Of a DNA stretch of 64,000 nucleotides, positions 1 to 9,724 are shown in pieces. The notes under the pieces are model-generated. The model saw nothing but the letters and a program-made list of their open reading frames with translations. It was not told where the DNA came from and ran no database searches. The stretch comes from Chitinophagaceae bacterium (lineage in GTDB: Bacteria; Bacteroidota; Bacteroidia; Chitinophagales; Chitinophagaceae). The number at the start of each line of letters is the position of its first letter. The stretch's first letter is position 1. Where the stretch lies: the NCBI GenBank assembly GCA_023957125.1, contig JAMLHL010000014.1, forward strand, positions 54,911 through 118,910. The letters are read 5' to 3'. The translations under genes and the position numbers were made by a program.

Positions 1-96
1 GGTTTCAGCAAATCGGGACTCAATCTTTGAGCCTTATGCCGGGGATGTTGCCGCATTCCCGGTTTTTTTATGGTCGGTTCTCCTGTTTGCTCCTTT

Positions 97-1305
97 TTAT
101 CTATGCAGCTCAACTTTCACTTCCCGTCCCTCCACTGCAAATTTCACCTTCCCGGTCAGCTCTATGAGTTGTAAAATACCGGTTATGTTCTCATACTTTT
201 GAATACGCCCGGTAAAATGGAAGAGCGTGTCCACCCCGCTTTCATAATTTATACTTACGTCGTACCACCGGGAAAGTTTTTTCATAATGCTACCCAGGGA
301 TTCATTATCAAATATGAACATGCCGTTTTTCCAGGCTAATGCCGCTTCCAGATTCACTTTGTGAACCCGGATACTTCCCTTATCTCCGGACACCGCTGCA
401 CCGTAGCCCGGCTTTAAAAAAGTAGGTTCTTTTTCAGCGCCGTTTTGTTCCACCATCACGCTTCCTTCCGCAAGGGCAATGTTCTCCGTCGGATCGTCGG
501 GATAAGCGTTGAAATTAAATTTGGTCCCCAGCACCCTTACCCTGGCCTTTCCTGCCTCTATGCTGAACGGGCGCTTTTTATCGTGCGCCACTTCAAAATA
601 CCCTTCTCCCGATAAAACAACACGCCGTTCATCATCCGGGAACTGTGCCGGATAACGCAGTGAAGAACCCGCGTTCAGCCACACTTTTGTTCCGTCAGAA
701 AGAGTAAGCTGGTATTCGCCGCCACGGGGTACCAGCAGCGTATTAAACACCACCTCTTTTGCCCCGCCGCCGGACTGCGCAACATAATGCAGCATGCTTT
801 TCCCGTTGTGTACCTGTACTCCTCCTTCCTCCAGTAATATTTCTCCTATATTGTCTGTCAGTTCCACCGTTTCCCCATTGCCCAAAACCAGCCGGGCTAC
901 TTTACCCAAAGGCATAATGGAATCTTTCTTTATTATCTGCGTATTATCTGCCGGTTGCTTAATCGGGTATTGCAATAAATACCGGGTACCCCAGGCCATG
1001 CCCAGCGCTGCCACAATTACCGCCGCATATTTCAAGGCGTTGCGGATCCGGCTTTTCCCGGTATATTCCCGCTTTGGCGACCCTTCCTGAGCGGGAATTT
1101 TAAAATGACCCGGAACTGTTTCACGCCAGTGTTGTAATTGCGCTTCCAGGTAAGCGGCATTGGTCAACTGCTTCCATAATTGCCGATGTTCTTCATTTTC
1201 TTCCACCCAACGCTCCAGTTTTTCCAGTTCTTTAGCGGAAAGTCTCCCTTCTAGGAAACCAACGATCAAATCTGCTATGTCGGGTTGCAATTTCAGTCCT
1301 TTCAT
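97..1305 (-). CDS. FecR-family anti-sigma factor
   Basis: Inner-membrane anti-sigma factor that would hold the neighbouring ECF sigma factor and relay a signal from an outer-membrane TonB-dependent receptor. The 402 residues show a cytoplasmic N-terminus rich in charged residues (1-85), one membrane segment near 88-110, a FecR periplasmic domain at about 185-290 (PRGGEYQLTLSDGTKVWLNA, GYFEVAH) and a C-terminal DUF4974-like domain from about 330 (FDNESLGSIMKKLSRWYDV). The ATG at 1303-1305 lies 63 bases after the sigma gene, so the two are probably co-transcribed. In this family the receptor gene usually follows; here it would lie beyond the left edge of the window. The family is clear; the signal is unknown. 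Confidence 0.93.
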   Translation of the reverse strand: MKGLKLQPDIADLIVGFLEGRLSAKELEKLERWVEENEEHRQLWKQLTNAAYLEAQLQHWRETVPGHFKIPAQEGSPKREYTGKSRIRNALKYAAVIVAALGMAWGTRYLLQYPIKQPADNTQIIKKDSIMPLGKVARLVLGNGETVELTDNIGEILLEEGGVQVHNGKSMLHYVAQSGGGAKEVVFNTLLVPRGGEYQLTLSDGTKVWLNAGSSLRYPAQFPDDERRVVLSGEGYFEVAHDKKRPFSIEAGKARVRVLGTKFNFNAYPDDPTENIALAEGSVMVEQNGAEKEPTFLKPGYGAAVSGDKGSIRVHKVNLEAALAWKNGMFIFDNESLGSIMKKLSRWYDVSINYESGVDTLFHFTGRIQKYENITGILQLIELTGKVKFAVEGREVKVELHR

Positions 1306-1368
1306 CTTTTATAGAAACAACCAACCACCCCGAACGGGTGAAAAGAATTGCAAATTTTTTTTGAGAAA

Positions 1369-1938
1369 TTAAAAATTGGGGAAAAGAAACCACCATACGG
1401 ATACCTTCAAAACCGCCCGCAGCAAATGCAATCCTCTTTTTTTCTGGGTCTTTACAGTGTTCACGGAAACGTGTAAGCGATTTGCAACGTCTTCATTTTT
1501 TAATCCCTGAAAATAACCCAGGTGGATCACCTGCCTGCATCCGTTCGGTAATTTCTGTAAAGCCCGGTACACTTTCTCCAGTACTTCAGATTCCAGGACC
1601 GCTCCGTCCGTCTCTTCTTTCATATCTGCTTTACATACGGCATGGCCATATTTACGCGCTACCTGGTCGTGCCTGCAGAGATTGAGACAATAATTTTTTA
1701 CGGAAATATACAGGAAGGCCTTGATAGCATCGGGTCTGTAAAAATAAGTGCGTTTCTGCCACAGTTTTATAAACGCTTCCTGCACTGCGTCTTCGGCCGA
1801 TTCTCCTTCCGGCAATAACCTGGAAGCAAAGTATGTTAACCTGTGGTGATATTTTTCATATAACACACGAAAGGTGGCTTCATCACCTCTGTGCAAATCA
1901 GTTATGATTATTTCTTTCTTCAAACCGGCAGGCATCAT
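1369..1938 (-). CDS. RNA polymerase ECF sigma factor
   Basis: Extracytoplasmic-function sigma-70 factor, 189 residues from the chosen start. Region 2 is visible as RGDEATFRVLYEKYHHRLTY followed by DAVQEAFIKLWQKR, and region 4 as NRLHVSVNTVKTQKKRGLHL. The open frame extends upstream to 2115, but the extra 59 codons do not resemble a sigma factor, whereas ATGATG at 1933-1938 is preceded by a GAGG-type ribosome site and sits at the usual family start. It lies directly before the FecR gene on the same strand, the standard sigma/anti-sigma arrangement of Bacteroidota that controls nutrient-uptake operons. Confidence 0.92.
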   Translation of the reverse strand: MMPAGLKKEIIITDLHRGDEATFRVLYEKYHHRLTYFASRLLPEGESAEDAVQEAFIKLWQKRTYFYRPDAIKAFLYISVKNYCLNLCRHDQVARKYGHAVCKADMKEETDGAVLESEVLEKVYRALQKLPNGCRQVIHLGYFQGLKNEDVANRLHVSVNTVKTQKKRGLHLLRAVLKVSVWWFLFPNF

Positions 1939-2187
1939 TAATGCCTCATAAAGATAAAGAATATTTTCGCCTGCAGTTTTCAGGGGTATTCCAAATTTTT
2001 GCTCCTGTGATATTCCGGCCGGTGACATACGGGCCGGTAGTAAAGGTTCATATAATACTTCGGGACACGGCGTACTGTATGAAGGCCCGAAAACCCGGGG
2101 CGCCGGTAGCCGCACGTTAACGGACGGGAGTGAGGGCGGACAACCCGTACGATGAGGGGTCGGTCAATATTGCTGCGCGCGCAACAG

Positions 2188-2224
2188 CAGCCCTGCACGG
2201 CTGCGGAAAAGCCATGCAGGGCTG
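2188..2224. terminator. Strong inverted repeat between bactofilin and sigma gene
   Basis: CAGCCCTGCA (2188-2197) is exactly complementary to TGCAGGGCTG (2215-2224), giving a 10-bp stem with a 17-base loop. It lies 25 bases beyond the bactofilin stop codon on the minus strand. There is no clear T-run after it on that strand, so it may end or stabilise the bactofilin transcript rather than act as a classical intrinsic terminator. Confidence 0.5.
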
Positions 2225-2248
2225 TAAAAAGATTCGTATGAAAAAAAA

Positions 2249-2668
2249 TTATTGCGCCATAGCGCGCTCTTCATTGGTGGGCAACTCCACCACGTCTGCC
2301 ACACTGTCTTCTCCCACGTGGCACTGGCCTTTGAAGGTAACCGAAGGTTCTACCTGGAGTTTTCCGGCACTGACATTGCCGGTTATAGCCGCTTTGCCCC
2401 TGAGATTCAATAAATCCTTGACAATGATCTTCCCACTCACTTTGCCGAGTATATCGGCCTGAAATCCCTCAATATCGCCTTCCACTACCCCTTCAGCGCC
2501 AATAAGCACTTTGGCGGAGCCTGAAATGTTTCCTTTCAGCGTTCCGTCTATGCGGATATCACCATTGCTTACCACATCGCCTTTAATAGTTGTACCGGCG
2601 CCAATAAGGCTGGTACCGGATGAAGTAGCAGGCATCTCAATTTCGGATCTGGATTTTGATGAAAACAT
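2249..2668 (-). CDS. Bactofilin (polymer-forming cytoskeletal protein)
   Basis: Bactofilins polymerise without nucleotide into filaments that position cell-wall enzymes. The 139 residues consist of a short disordered N-terminus and a right-handed beta-helix core with the typical repeating hydrophobic-glycine pattern (LIGAGTTIKGDVVSNGDIRI, DGTLKGNISGSAKVLIGAEG, RGKAAITGNVSAGKL), followed by a polar tail. The gene begins 18 bases after the single-membrane-span protein upstream, so the two form an operon. In other Bacteroidota the partner is often a membrane-anchored M23 peptidase recruited by the filament. Confidence 0.93.
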   Translation of the reverse strand: MFSSKSRSEIEMPATSSGTSLIGAGTTIKGDVVSNGDIRIDGTLKGNISGSAKVLIGAEGVVEGDIEGFQADILGKVSGKIIVKDLLNLRGKAAITGNVSAGKLQVEPSVTFKGQCHVGEDSVADVVELPTNEERAMAQ

Positions 2669-2686
2669 GGTTATTGGTTTTAATGA

Positions 2687-3085
2687 TTAATCTTCATTTT
2701 GTTCGTCTGCCGGGATACTTAACAAAGTAGTATCCTTATCTGATATTAAATTTCCTTTCAGCACATTTTGAATATTTTCCATATACTGCTCGCGGTACAT
2801 CATCTGCTGTTCCAGCGAATCCACCTGCATCTTCAGCGTTACCATCTCTCGCCTGTCCGAAGCGCTTCCATATCCGGGCACATAATAACGGAGCGGGGTA
2901 AACACCAGCAACGCCACCGTTACGCCTACCAACGCCACAAAAACCGTGCATAATACAATATAAACACTCAATCGTGACAAACGGAATGTTACCACTTCTT
3001 CATAGGTATCGTCATTCATCACCACCAGCCGGTAACGGTTTCTAAGGTGCTGTAATGTTCCGTCGGTGTCAAATATCTTTGCCAT
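2687..3085 (-). CDS. Bactofilin-linked membrane protein, M23 N-terminal region without the peptidase domain
   Basis: 132 residues with a cytoplasmic N-terminus (about 1-40), one membrane helix (about 41-64, VYIVLCTVFVALVGVTVALL), the motif FTPLRYYVPGY and a short coiled coil (MVTLKMQVDSLEQQMMYREQ). This order is what I recall from the N-terminal part of bactofilin-associated M23 endopeptidases of Bacteroidota, but the chain stops after the coiled coil and no HxxxD or HxH zinc motif follows. The next gene is bactofilin, 18 bases away. It could be a membrane anchor or adaptor for the filament, or a peptidase that has lost its catalytic half. No M23 gene is seen nearby. Confidence 0.7.
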   Translation of the reverse strand: MAKIFDTDGTLQHLRNRYRLVVMNDDTYEEVVTFRLSRLSVYIVLCTVFVALVGVTVALLVFTPLRYYVPGYGSASDRREMVTLKMQVDSLEQQMMYREQYMENIQNVLKGNLISDKDTTLLSIPADEQNED

Positions 3086-3208
3086 TCTCAGTTATTTGTG
3101 TTAAAAATAACCACTTTGGCTTAGTTGAGGGAGCTAACGCCCGAAAAATTGTACAATTAAAATAATTTCGCTGAAATTTAGTTTATTATACGAACGAACT
3201 ACGCCTAC

Positions 3209-6193
3209 ATGTATTATAGTAAATATTTACTAACGATTATTCTCCTCATTTTATTTTGTTGCGGCCAATATTCAGATATAATGGCGCAAAAAGATGCTAC
3301 CCTGGATGTAAAAAAGCCCGAACAATATGAAAACCGCATCCTGGGTTCCGATAAAACCTTCACCACCAAATATACCATACCCCGCAGGCTGATGCAGAGT
3401 ATGAGTACACATTATAATTTTTTCTTTAATGCCAATATAAAGTTAAACGAGGTGGTCAATAATGCCAAACAGGGCTTTAAGGAAGATTATACCGCGTTGT
3501 TGCCATTTTATAATTATACGCTGGAAGCCACCGCCGCTCAAAAAACAGACCTGGATTCCGTTCTTCAAAAATGCAATGCCGCCATCTTATTACACGATCT
3601 CAGGAACGAATGGGTTGACGACATGTATTTTCTGATGGGGAAAGCCTATTTCTTTAAAAAACAATTCGATTCCGCCGGCGTCACTTTCCAGTATCTCAAT
3701 TATTATTTTCAACCCAAAACAGAGGAGGAGCTGGGGTTTAAAAAATACCTCGGGAGTAATTTGAACGAGGAAGGCAGTGTATATTCCGTTTCTACAAAAG
3801 AAAAAAAAGGCGTTATCTCTAAAGTCTTCAGTGAACCTCCCCGGCGCAACGACGCGCTGATATGGAAACTCAGGAATTATATTGAAGACAGCAGCTACCT
3901 GGAGGCTTCGGGCCTGATACAAACCCTGAACCGGGATCAGTTTCTGCCGAAGCGGCTCAGGCCGGCGCTTGAAGAGATGAAAGCTTACCTGTTTTATAAA
4001 AATAAAACCTGGGACAGCGCGGCGCATCACCTGCAGCTTGCGCTGGATAATACGGACAATCTATCAGAACGCGCCCGCAGGGAATACCTTACCGCGCAAT
4101 TGCTGGTCTTAAGCGATCAAAAAACTGCGGCGGCGGCCTGGTACGATCAGTGCATCAAACATACGGCCGATCCGGTAATGGAAGTGTATGCCCGCCTGAA
4201 CAAGATAAAACTGGCGGAGGGCGCCGATGAAGCGGCAATCATTGATGAAAACATAAAGCAACTGCTTAAAATGGCACGGCGCGACAAATATTATAATTAC
4301 CGGGACATCATCTACTATATGGCCGGCCAGATGGAAATGCAGCGTAATAACTACGAGGCGGCAAAAACGCTGCTGTTGAAAAGCGTAAGCTATACCCTTG
4401 ATAATCCCGATCAGCGCAACCGCTCATATTTATATCTCGGTGATCTGGCATTTGAAAAAAAGGAATACGAACTGGCAAACAGCGCCTACGACAGCCTTGA
4501 TATCAACAGCCCGGTCATTAATGATTCAGCAACCGTGATGATGAGAAAACAGGTATTGGGAGGTATCGTGCGGCAACTAAATACCATTCAAACACAGGAC
4601 AGCTTACAGCATATCGCCGGCTTACCGGAAGAAGAGCGGGAAAAATATATAACCGCTGCTGTAAAGCGGCTGCGCAAAGAGAAGGGCATAAAGGAACAGG
4701 GAACGCAGGGGAATGCAGCCACAGATATGTTTGCCGCCAACGGGGCCACCGGTCTGTTTCAGAATAACGAGGCTAAGGGCGACTGGTATTTCGACAACAA
4801 TACCCTGAAGTCGCGGGGATTCACCACATTTCGAAACAACTGGGGCGACCGTCCCAATGTGGATAATTGGCGGCGAATGGCGGATATAACAGCCCTGTTT
4901 AAAACTCCTGTGCCGGAAGATCAGGATATTTCCGGAACAGGCGAAGCCGGGCAGGAAGCAAACGCCTCGCGGGATATCAGTTTTGAAGGACTGATGAAAA
5001 CCCTGCCGCTTACGCCGGAGGCCGTTAAAATATCCAACGACAGCATCCAGGCGGCTTTGATGGGACTGGGCAAAACCTTTAAAGACAAGTTAGAAGATTA
5101 CCGGGAAGCTATCCGGCATTATGAAACCCTGCTCGATCGCTTCCCCGGGACGCAGTACCGGGATGAAGCCATTTTTGACCTGTATTATTGCTATACCCGG
5201 CTGAACATGCCTGTTAAAGCCCGGGAGTATAAAGATATATTGGCAAAAGTAGCGCCTGGAAGTCAATACCTGGAATATATAGAGCATCCGGAAGCGGTGG
5301 AACAGAGGAAAAACAGGTTGAAAAACGAGGCTACGCAGCAATATGAAAAAATATACGATCTCTTTCTTGAAGGTCAGTTTGAGAAAGCCATTATAGAAAA
5401 AATGAAAGCCGATAGTATTTTTGGTAAAGAATACTGGTCGCAGCAACTCTTGTATATAGAATCTATCTATTATATCAGGCAGCACGATGAAAACTCGGCT
5501 GTTAATGCCCTGCAGCAGCTTATCCGGGTTGACCCGGAAGCGCCCATCTCTAAAAAAGCGGAAACCATGCTGGATGTACTGGGAAGACGGGAAGCTATAG
5601 AGCGATACCTTACCAACCTGCAGATTGAAAGAGCCAGAGAGGATTCTTTAACTGTTCCCGTGATCGAAGAGAAGCCCCGAACCGCGGAGAAGGGGCAGGT
5701 GGACGCGTCTGTAAAACAAAAAGCCGGGGAGATCCGGGCTGAAAAAAATGTGATCGCTAAGCCCGTCATTGATTCATCGGTATTTAAACAGCCAGAACCC
5801 GGGCCGCAGGCCGGTTTCAGCTATGATCCTTCCGCCCCGCATTTGGTGGCCCTGGTGCTTCATAAAGTGGACCTGGTATTTGGCAATGAAGCTAAAAACG
5901 CCTTCAACCGTTACAACCGGGAATCTTTCAATGATCAGCAGATAGCCGTTACGATAGAACCGATTGATGAAGATAATAAACTGATGCTGATGTCGGGATT
6001 TGCTGACGCCGCTTCCGCGTTGGATTATTTGAGTAAAGCGAAACGTGTGGCAGGCACCCAGATCATACCCTGGCTGGGAGCCGATAAATATTGGTTTATC
6101 CTTATATCAAACAATAACCTGGAAGTGCTGAAAAAGAATAATGATCTCGAAGCCTATAAAAAATTTGCCGGAGAACATTATCCTTTTGAATAA
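3209..6193 (+). CDS. porW: PorW/SprE-like TPR protein of the type IX secretion system
   Basis: Large periplasmic TPR protein of 994 residues resembling PorW/SprE, needed for type IX secretion and gliding. The start MYYSKYLLTIILLILFCCGQ is a signal sequence; the Cys pair could be a lipobox, although Phe-Cys before the last Cys is atypical. The family block THYNFFFNANIKLNEVVNNA with DYTALLPFYNYTLEA follows at about 70-110. Repeated TPR-like helical pairs fill the middle (for example YLYLGDLAFEKKEYELANSA), with a second set near 620-720 (DYREAIRHYETLLDRFPGTQ). The C-terminus after 880 looks like a SPOR-type fold. It lies just ahead of a PBP1A gene. Family assignment is from motif recall. Confidence 0.82.
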   Translation: MYYSKYLLTIILLILFCCGQYSDIMAQKDATLDVKKPEQYENRILGSDKTFTTKYTIPRRLMQSMSTHYNFFFNANIKLNEVVNNAKQGFKEDYTALLPFYNYTLEATAAQKTDLDSVLQKCNAAILLHDLRNEWVDDMYFLMGKAYFFKKQFDSAGVTFQYLNYYFQPKTEEELGFKKYLGSNLNEEGSVYSVSTKEKKGVISKVFSEPPRRNDALIWKLRNYIEDSSYLEASGLIQTLNRDQFLPKRLRPALEEMKAYLFYKNKTWDSAAHHLQLALDNTDNLSERARREYLTAQLLVLSDQKTAAAAWYDQCIKHTADPVMEVYARLNKIKLAEGADEAAIIDENIKQLLKMARRDKYYNYRDIIYYMAGQMEMQRNNYEAAKTLLLKSVSYTLDNPDQRNRSYLYLGDLAFEKKEYELANSAYDSLDINSPVINDSATVMMRKQVLGGIVRQLNTIQTQDSLQHIAGLPEEEREKYITAAVKRLRKEKGIKEQGTQGNAATDMFAANGATGLFQNNEAKGDWYFDNNTLKSRGFTTFRNNWGDRPNVDNWRRMADITALFKTPVPEDQDISGTGEAGQEANASRDISFEGLMKTLPLTPEAVKISNDSIQAALMGLGKTFKDKLEDYREAIRHYETLLDRFPGTQYRDEAIFDLYYCYTRLNMPVKAREYKDILAKVAPGSQYLEYIEHPEAVEQRKNRLKNEATQQYEKIYDLFLEGQFEKAIIEKMKADSIFGKEYWSQQLLYIESIYYIRQHDENSAVNALQQLIRVDPEAPISKKAETMLDVLGRREAIERYLTNLQIERAREDSLTVPVIEEKPRTAEKGQVDASVKQKAGEIRAEKNVIAKPVIDSSVFKQPEPGPQAGFSYDPSAPHLVALVLHKVDLVFGNEAKNAFNRYNRESFNDQQIAVTIEPIDEDNKLMLMSGFADAASALDYLSKAKRVAGTQIIPWLGADKYWFILISNNNLEVLKKNNDLEAYKKFAGEHYPFE

Positions 6194-6267
6194 AGATAAT
6201 ATATAAAAAAGTGTTATATAAATGGTTTAAAATAATTAAAGCTTAATTTAAGCATAGAATTTGCAAT

Positions 6268-6275
6268 TACATTTG
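6268..6275 (+). promoter_or_regulatory. Probable -7 element of the PBP1A gene
   Basis: TACATTTG matches the Bacteroidota -7 consensus TAnnTTTG and lies 42 bases before the ATG at 6318. The upstream -33 region is only weakly matched (TTTA near 6247). Confidence 0.5.
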
Positions 6276-6317
6276 CGGTTTGGCGCTTTTCGCGTCTTGT
6301 AAATCATTCTGTTGAAT

Positions 6318-8711
6318 ATGACAAAATCGGTGAAATATTTCTGGCGGATTTTCTTTTTGGGATTAGGAATAGGTGTGTTGGTTCTTTTATTGATTTCCTG
6401 GGGGGTATTTGGTAAACTGCCCTCGCTCTCCGAATTGGAGAACCCTTCTATACTTTCGGCGTCTGAAGTACTTGCCGCCGATGGACGACTTATGGGAAAA
6501 TATTATATTACCGACAGAACCAATGTGCCTTATAGTGAGATATCTCCCAATGTTATTAATGCGCTGATTGCAACAGAAGATGAGCGGTTTTACAGGCATT
6601 CCGGTATAGACGGGAAAAGCCTGGCAAGAGCTGTCTTCTTTTTTGGCAGGGAAGGAGGCGCCAGCACCATCACCCAGCAACTGGCGAAAAATATGCTGGG
6701 ACAGGGAAGCAGGAATACCCTGGCCAGGATCATTGAGAAGCTGAAGGAAATGATTGTAGCGATAAAGCTGGAACGCAATTTCACCAAAGAGGAAATCCTG
6801 GCCTTGTACCTCAATACCGTAGAGTACAGCGATCATGTATATGGCATACGGAACGCCTCGCGCACCTTCTTCCAAAAAGACGCGTCCAGGCTGGATGTAA
6901 CCGAAGCTGCCGTGCTGATAGGGATGCTCAAAGCCACCGGCACCTATAACCCCCGCACCAATCCCAAACTGGCGTTGGACAGGAGAAATACCGTAATAGA
7001 CCAGATGGTGCGCAACAATTACCTGAGCCTGGCGGATGCCGCAAAAATTAAGCTGGAGCCCATTAAGCTCGACTATGAAAAGATGACCTCTAACACCAAC
7101 CTGGCGCCTTATTTCATAGATGTATTGCGAAATGACATCCGGCAATGGTGTAAAGATCACAAAAATCCAAAAACAGGCGAGCCTTACAATATGTATAAAG
7201 ACGGGCTTAAGATTTACACCACCATTGATCCGCGCATGCAACTGTACGCAGAGATGGCTGTAGCGCGCCATATGCCTAACCTTCAGAAAGTATTCAATAC
7301 CCAAAAGAATATAAAAGACGGGAGCGTTTGGAAGACCAAAGACGGGAAAGCTGTGCTGGAAAGAGCCATAAAAACCAGCGACCGCTGGAAAAGCCTTTCC
7401 GATGATGGGATGAAGGACGCGGATATCCGTAAATCCTTTGACGTAAAAGTGCCGATGAAAGTCTTTGCATGGAATGACCAACGTGAAAAAGATACCGTAA
7501 TGACGCCCCTTGATTCCATTAAGTATCATAAGCAAATGCTTCAGGCTTCTTTTATCCTTACAGATCCGCTCACCGGGGAAGTAAAAGCATGGGTGGGAGG
7601 GATCAACTTCAAAACCTACAAATACGATCACGTCAATTATAATACGAAAAGACAGGTAGGCTCTACTTTCAAGCCACTGTTATATACACTTGCTATAATG
7701 AATGGCTATACGCCCGAAACGCCGGTATCGGTAGATCCGGTGGATATGGGTGGTAAAATTATTTCCGATAAGAAATATGAAGGTACCCGTCCTCTGAATT
7801 ATTGCCTCGCCGCTTCTATCAACCCGGCAGCAGCCAATCTTATCAACGCCATCGGTGTGAACAGAACGGTGGATTTTGCCCACCAATGCGGTATCAGCAG
7901 CAATATTCCACCCTATCCTTCCATTGCTTTGGGTTCGGCAGATATTTCCCTGTATGAAATGGTAGAGGCTTACAGTATGTTTCCCGGGGGAGGCATGAAT
8001 ACAAAACCATTTTATATTTCCAGGATTGAGGACCGCAATGGCAACGTATTGCAAACCTATACCACTTCCCACAAAGAAGTGATCAACGAAAACGATGCCT
8101 ATATCATGACCCGGATGATGCAGGGGGTCGTGGACTTCGGTACAGGGCGGTCCCTCCGCAGTACCTATGGTATCAACAGCCAGATAGCCGGTAAAACGGG
8201 TACCACCAACAACAATGCGGATGGCTGGTTCATTGGCTTTACGCCGCAGCTTCTTGGCGGTGCATGGGTGGGTGCGGACGATCCCATTCTGCGCATTTCC
8301 AATAATTATATAGGGCAGGGAGCGCAAATGGCTATGCCGATATGGGCTTATTTTTTCCAGGAAGTCTATAAAGACAAAACCCTGGGTGTGGACCCTAACG
8401 CAAGGTTCGTGCAACCGGAGAGCTTCAGGAATGAGATGATGTATGACTGGGCTGATTCTGCCGAATCCGATACGCCTATGCTGGAGGGCGAAAGTCAGCC
8501 CGGGGATGCCAATGACTACGTTGAAGTGCCGGTGAGCGATGGACGGGAAAAGATCACCACTGAATCACAATTGAATGACGAGGAAAAGAAGATCCTGGAA
8601 GAAGCAAAAAAAAACAGTACTAATAAAATAAAGGATCAGCCTGATCATGATACCGGCGGGAAAAAGAAAGGTTTGTTCAGGAAAATCTTTGGCGGGAAGA
8701 AGAAAAATTAA
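6318..8711 (+). CDS. mrcA: Bifunctional penicillin-binding protein 1A
   Basis: Class A PBP that polymerises glycan strands and cross-links peptides in the periplasm. With the ATG at 6318 (preferred over the TTG two codons upstream) it has 797 residues: one membrane anchor at about 10-30, a GT51 transglycosylase domain with EDERFYRHSGID (87-98) and STITQQLAKN (116-125), and a transpeptidase domain with the SxxK box in GSTFKPLLY (about 449), a SIN box in AASINPAAAN and KTGTT (about 625). All key residues are present. The C-terminal tail is rich in Lys/Glu and probably disordered. It follows porW by 124 bases and has its own promoter-like element. Confidence 0.95.
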   Translation: MTKSVKYFWRIFFLGLGIGVLVLLLISWGVFGKLPSLSELENPSILSASEVLAADGRLMGKYYITDRTNVPYSEISPNVINALIATEDERFYRHSGIDGKSLARAVFFFGREGGASTITQQLAKNMLGQGSRNTLARIIEKLKEMIVAIKLERNFTKEEILALYLNTVEYSDHVYGIRNASRTFFQKDASRLDVTEAAVLIGMLKATGTYNPRTNPKLALDRRNTVIDQMVRNNYLSLADAAKIKLEPIKLDYEKMTSNTNLAPYFIDVLRNDIRQWCKDHKNPKTGEPYNMYKDGLKIYTTIDPRMQLYAEMAVARHMPNLQKVFNTQKNIKDGSVWKTKDGKAVLERAIKTSDRWKSLSDDGMKDADIRKSFDVKVPMKVFAWNDQREKDTVMTPLDSIKYHKQMLQASFILTDPLTGEVKAWVGGINFKTYKYDHVNYNTKRQVGSTFKPLLYTLAIMNGYTPETPVSVDPVDMGGKIISDKKYEGTRPLNYCLAASINPAAANLINAIGVNRTVDFAHQCGISSNIPPYPSIALGSADISLYEMVEAYSMFPGGGMNTKPFYISRIEDRNGNVLQTYTTSHKEVINENDAYIMTRMMQGVVDFGTGRSLRSTYGINSQIAGKTGTTNNNADGWFIGFTPQLLGGAWVGADDPILRISNNYIGQGAQMAMPIWAYFFQEVYKDKTLGVDPNARFVQPESFRNEMMYDWADSAESDTPMLEGESQPGDANDYVEVPVSDGREKITTESQLNDEEKKILEEAKKNSTNKIKDQPDHDTGGKKKGLFRKIFGGKKKN

Positions 8712-8812
8712 CTGACAGTAAGCTGCCATTGAGACAAACAATCTTCTCAAATAACAATTTCATTAAGATGGACTATTTGTTCTATATTTAAACTTCAAAA
8801 TGAATTAAGGTA

Positions 8813-9019
8813 ATGCTCATAGAAAGAACAGGTGATAATAAGATAACAATTACTGTCTCTTCTTCTGTTGATAGTTTTGGACTACAAAGATTGATTGACT
8901 ATATTAAGTATCTGGAAGCAACATCAAAGAGCAGAGTAAAACAATCCGATGTTGATAAACTTGCCGATGAAGTCAACGCATCATGGTGGGAGAAAAACCG
9001 TAAACGTTTTATCAAGTGA
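8813..9019 (+). CDS. Putative antitoxin paired with a PIN toxin
   Basis: 68 residues beginning MLIERTGDNKITITVSSSVD, with an AbrB/Phd-like basic strand region followed by a helical, charged C-terminus (DKLADEVNASWWEKNRKRF). Its TGA overlaps the GTG start of the PIN gene in the sequence GTGA, which implies translational coupling, the usual antitoxin-first order. The antitoxin family itself is not recognised with confidence; the call rests mainly on position, size and overlap. Confidence 0.75.
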   Translation: MLIERTGDNKITITVSSSVDSFGLQRLIDYIKYLEATSKSRVKQSDVDKLADEVNASWWEKNRKRFIK

Positions 9020-9468
9020 GGGTAATTGTTGATGCAAACATTGTCTTCAGTGCAATCCTAAATTCTAAAGGAAAAATCGGCGACCTGCTTATTAATTCCC
9101 GAAAATATTTGGAATTTATAGCACCAGATTTTTTACGTCAGGAAATTTTCGAACATTACCCGCGTCTCTGCGAAATTTCCGGCATGACTTTGGAACAGGT
9201 GCGCGAATCAGAATTCCAAATTTGCAAGGGCATCACGTTTATTTCAGAAGAACAAATCAGTTTATCAATCTGGCTTGAATCTGAAAAACTATTGGCTGAC
9301 ATTGACCCGAAGGACACCCAGTATATTGCATATTCTAAGCATTTTCGTTGTAAAATATGGAGTGGAGACAAAGCACTTATGAAAGGGCTCTACAAAACAG
9401 GATTTGTGAATTTTATTACAACTGATGACCTTTTTAATTGGCGGGCAGACAAAGAGGGAAACGGGTAA
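9016..9468 (+). CDS. PIN-domain ribonuclease toxin
   Basis: 150-residue PIN-domain protein, a probable RNA-cleaving toxin of a type II module. It has the first acidic residue in VDANIVFSAIL, Glu in the RQEIFEHY helix, and the closing motif DIDPKDTQYIAYSKHF with GDKALMKG, typical of the COG1569-like putative toxins. The GTG start at 9016 overlaps the antitoxin stop by four bases. Base composition is lower in GC than the flanking PBP1A and dxr genes, consistent with acquisition. Confidence 0.85.
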   Translation: MRVIVDANIVFSAILNSKGKIGDLLINSRKYLEFIAPDFLRQEIFEHYPRLCEISGMTLEQVRESEFQICKGITFISEEQISLSIWLESEKLLADIDPKDTQYIAYSKHFRCKIWSGDKALMKGLYKTGFVNFITTDDLFNWRADKEGNG

Positions 9469-9540
9469 CGGCAGTTTCCAGTAGGTTTGTTGCCATGCGG
9501 GCTGAAGAAATAAAATCTCAGCATTTGAAATTCTATATAG

Positions 9541-9558
9541 TCCCGATAGTTGTCGGGA
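9541..9558. repeat. TCCCGA inverted repeat
   Basis: TCCCGATAGTTGTCGGGA is a near-perfect palindrome with a central four-base loop. Short TCCCGAt/aTCGGGA palindromes are common between genes in Bacteroidota. The surrounding 9469-9724 stretch holds no convincing gene. Confidence 0.5.
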
Positions 9559-9724
9559 TTCCGTCTGACGAAATACCAATGAACATTTATATTTGCCTTC
9601 TGCATCGGGTTTGCTGCTGGTCTGACGCTATTAATCCCGGCATGGCGGCAAGCCCTGTTCGTTTTCGGATACCTGAAAAACAACTTTTATTTTTTCCCGG
9701 GAAGGCTTATTTTCGCAGTCTGTT

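Noticed and set aside
6387..7631. 414-codon open frame antisense to the PBP1A gene
   Set aside because: Shadow frame; the sense strand encodes all PBP1A motifs.
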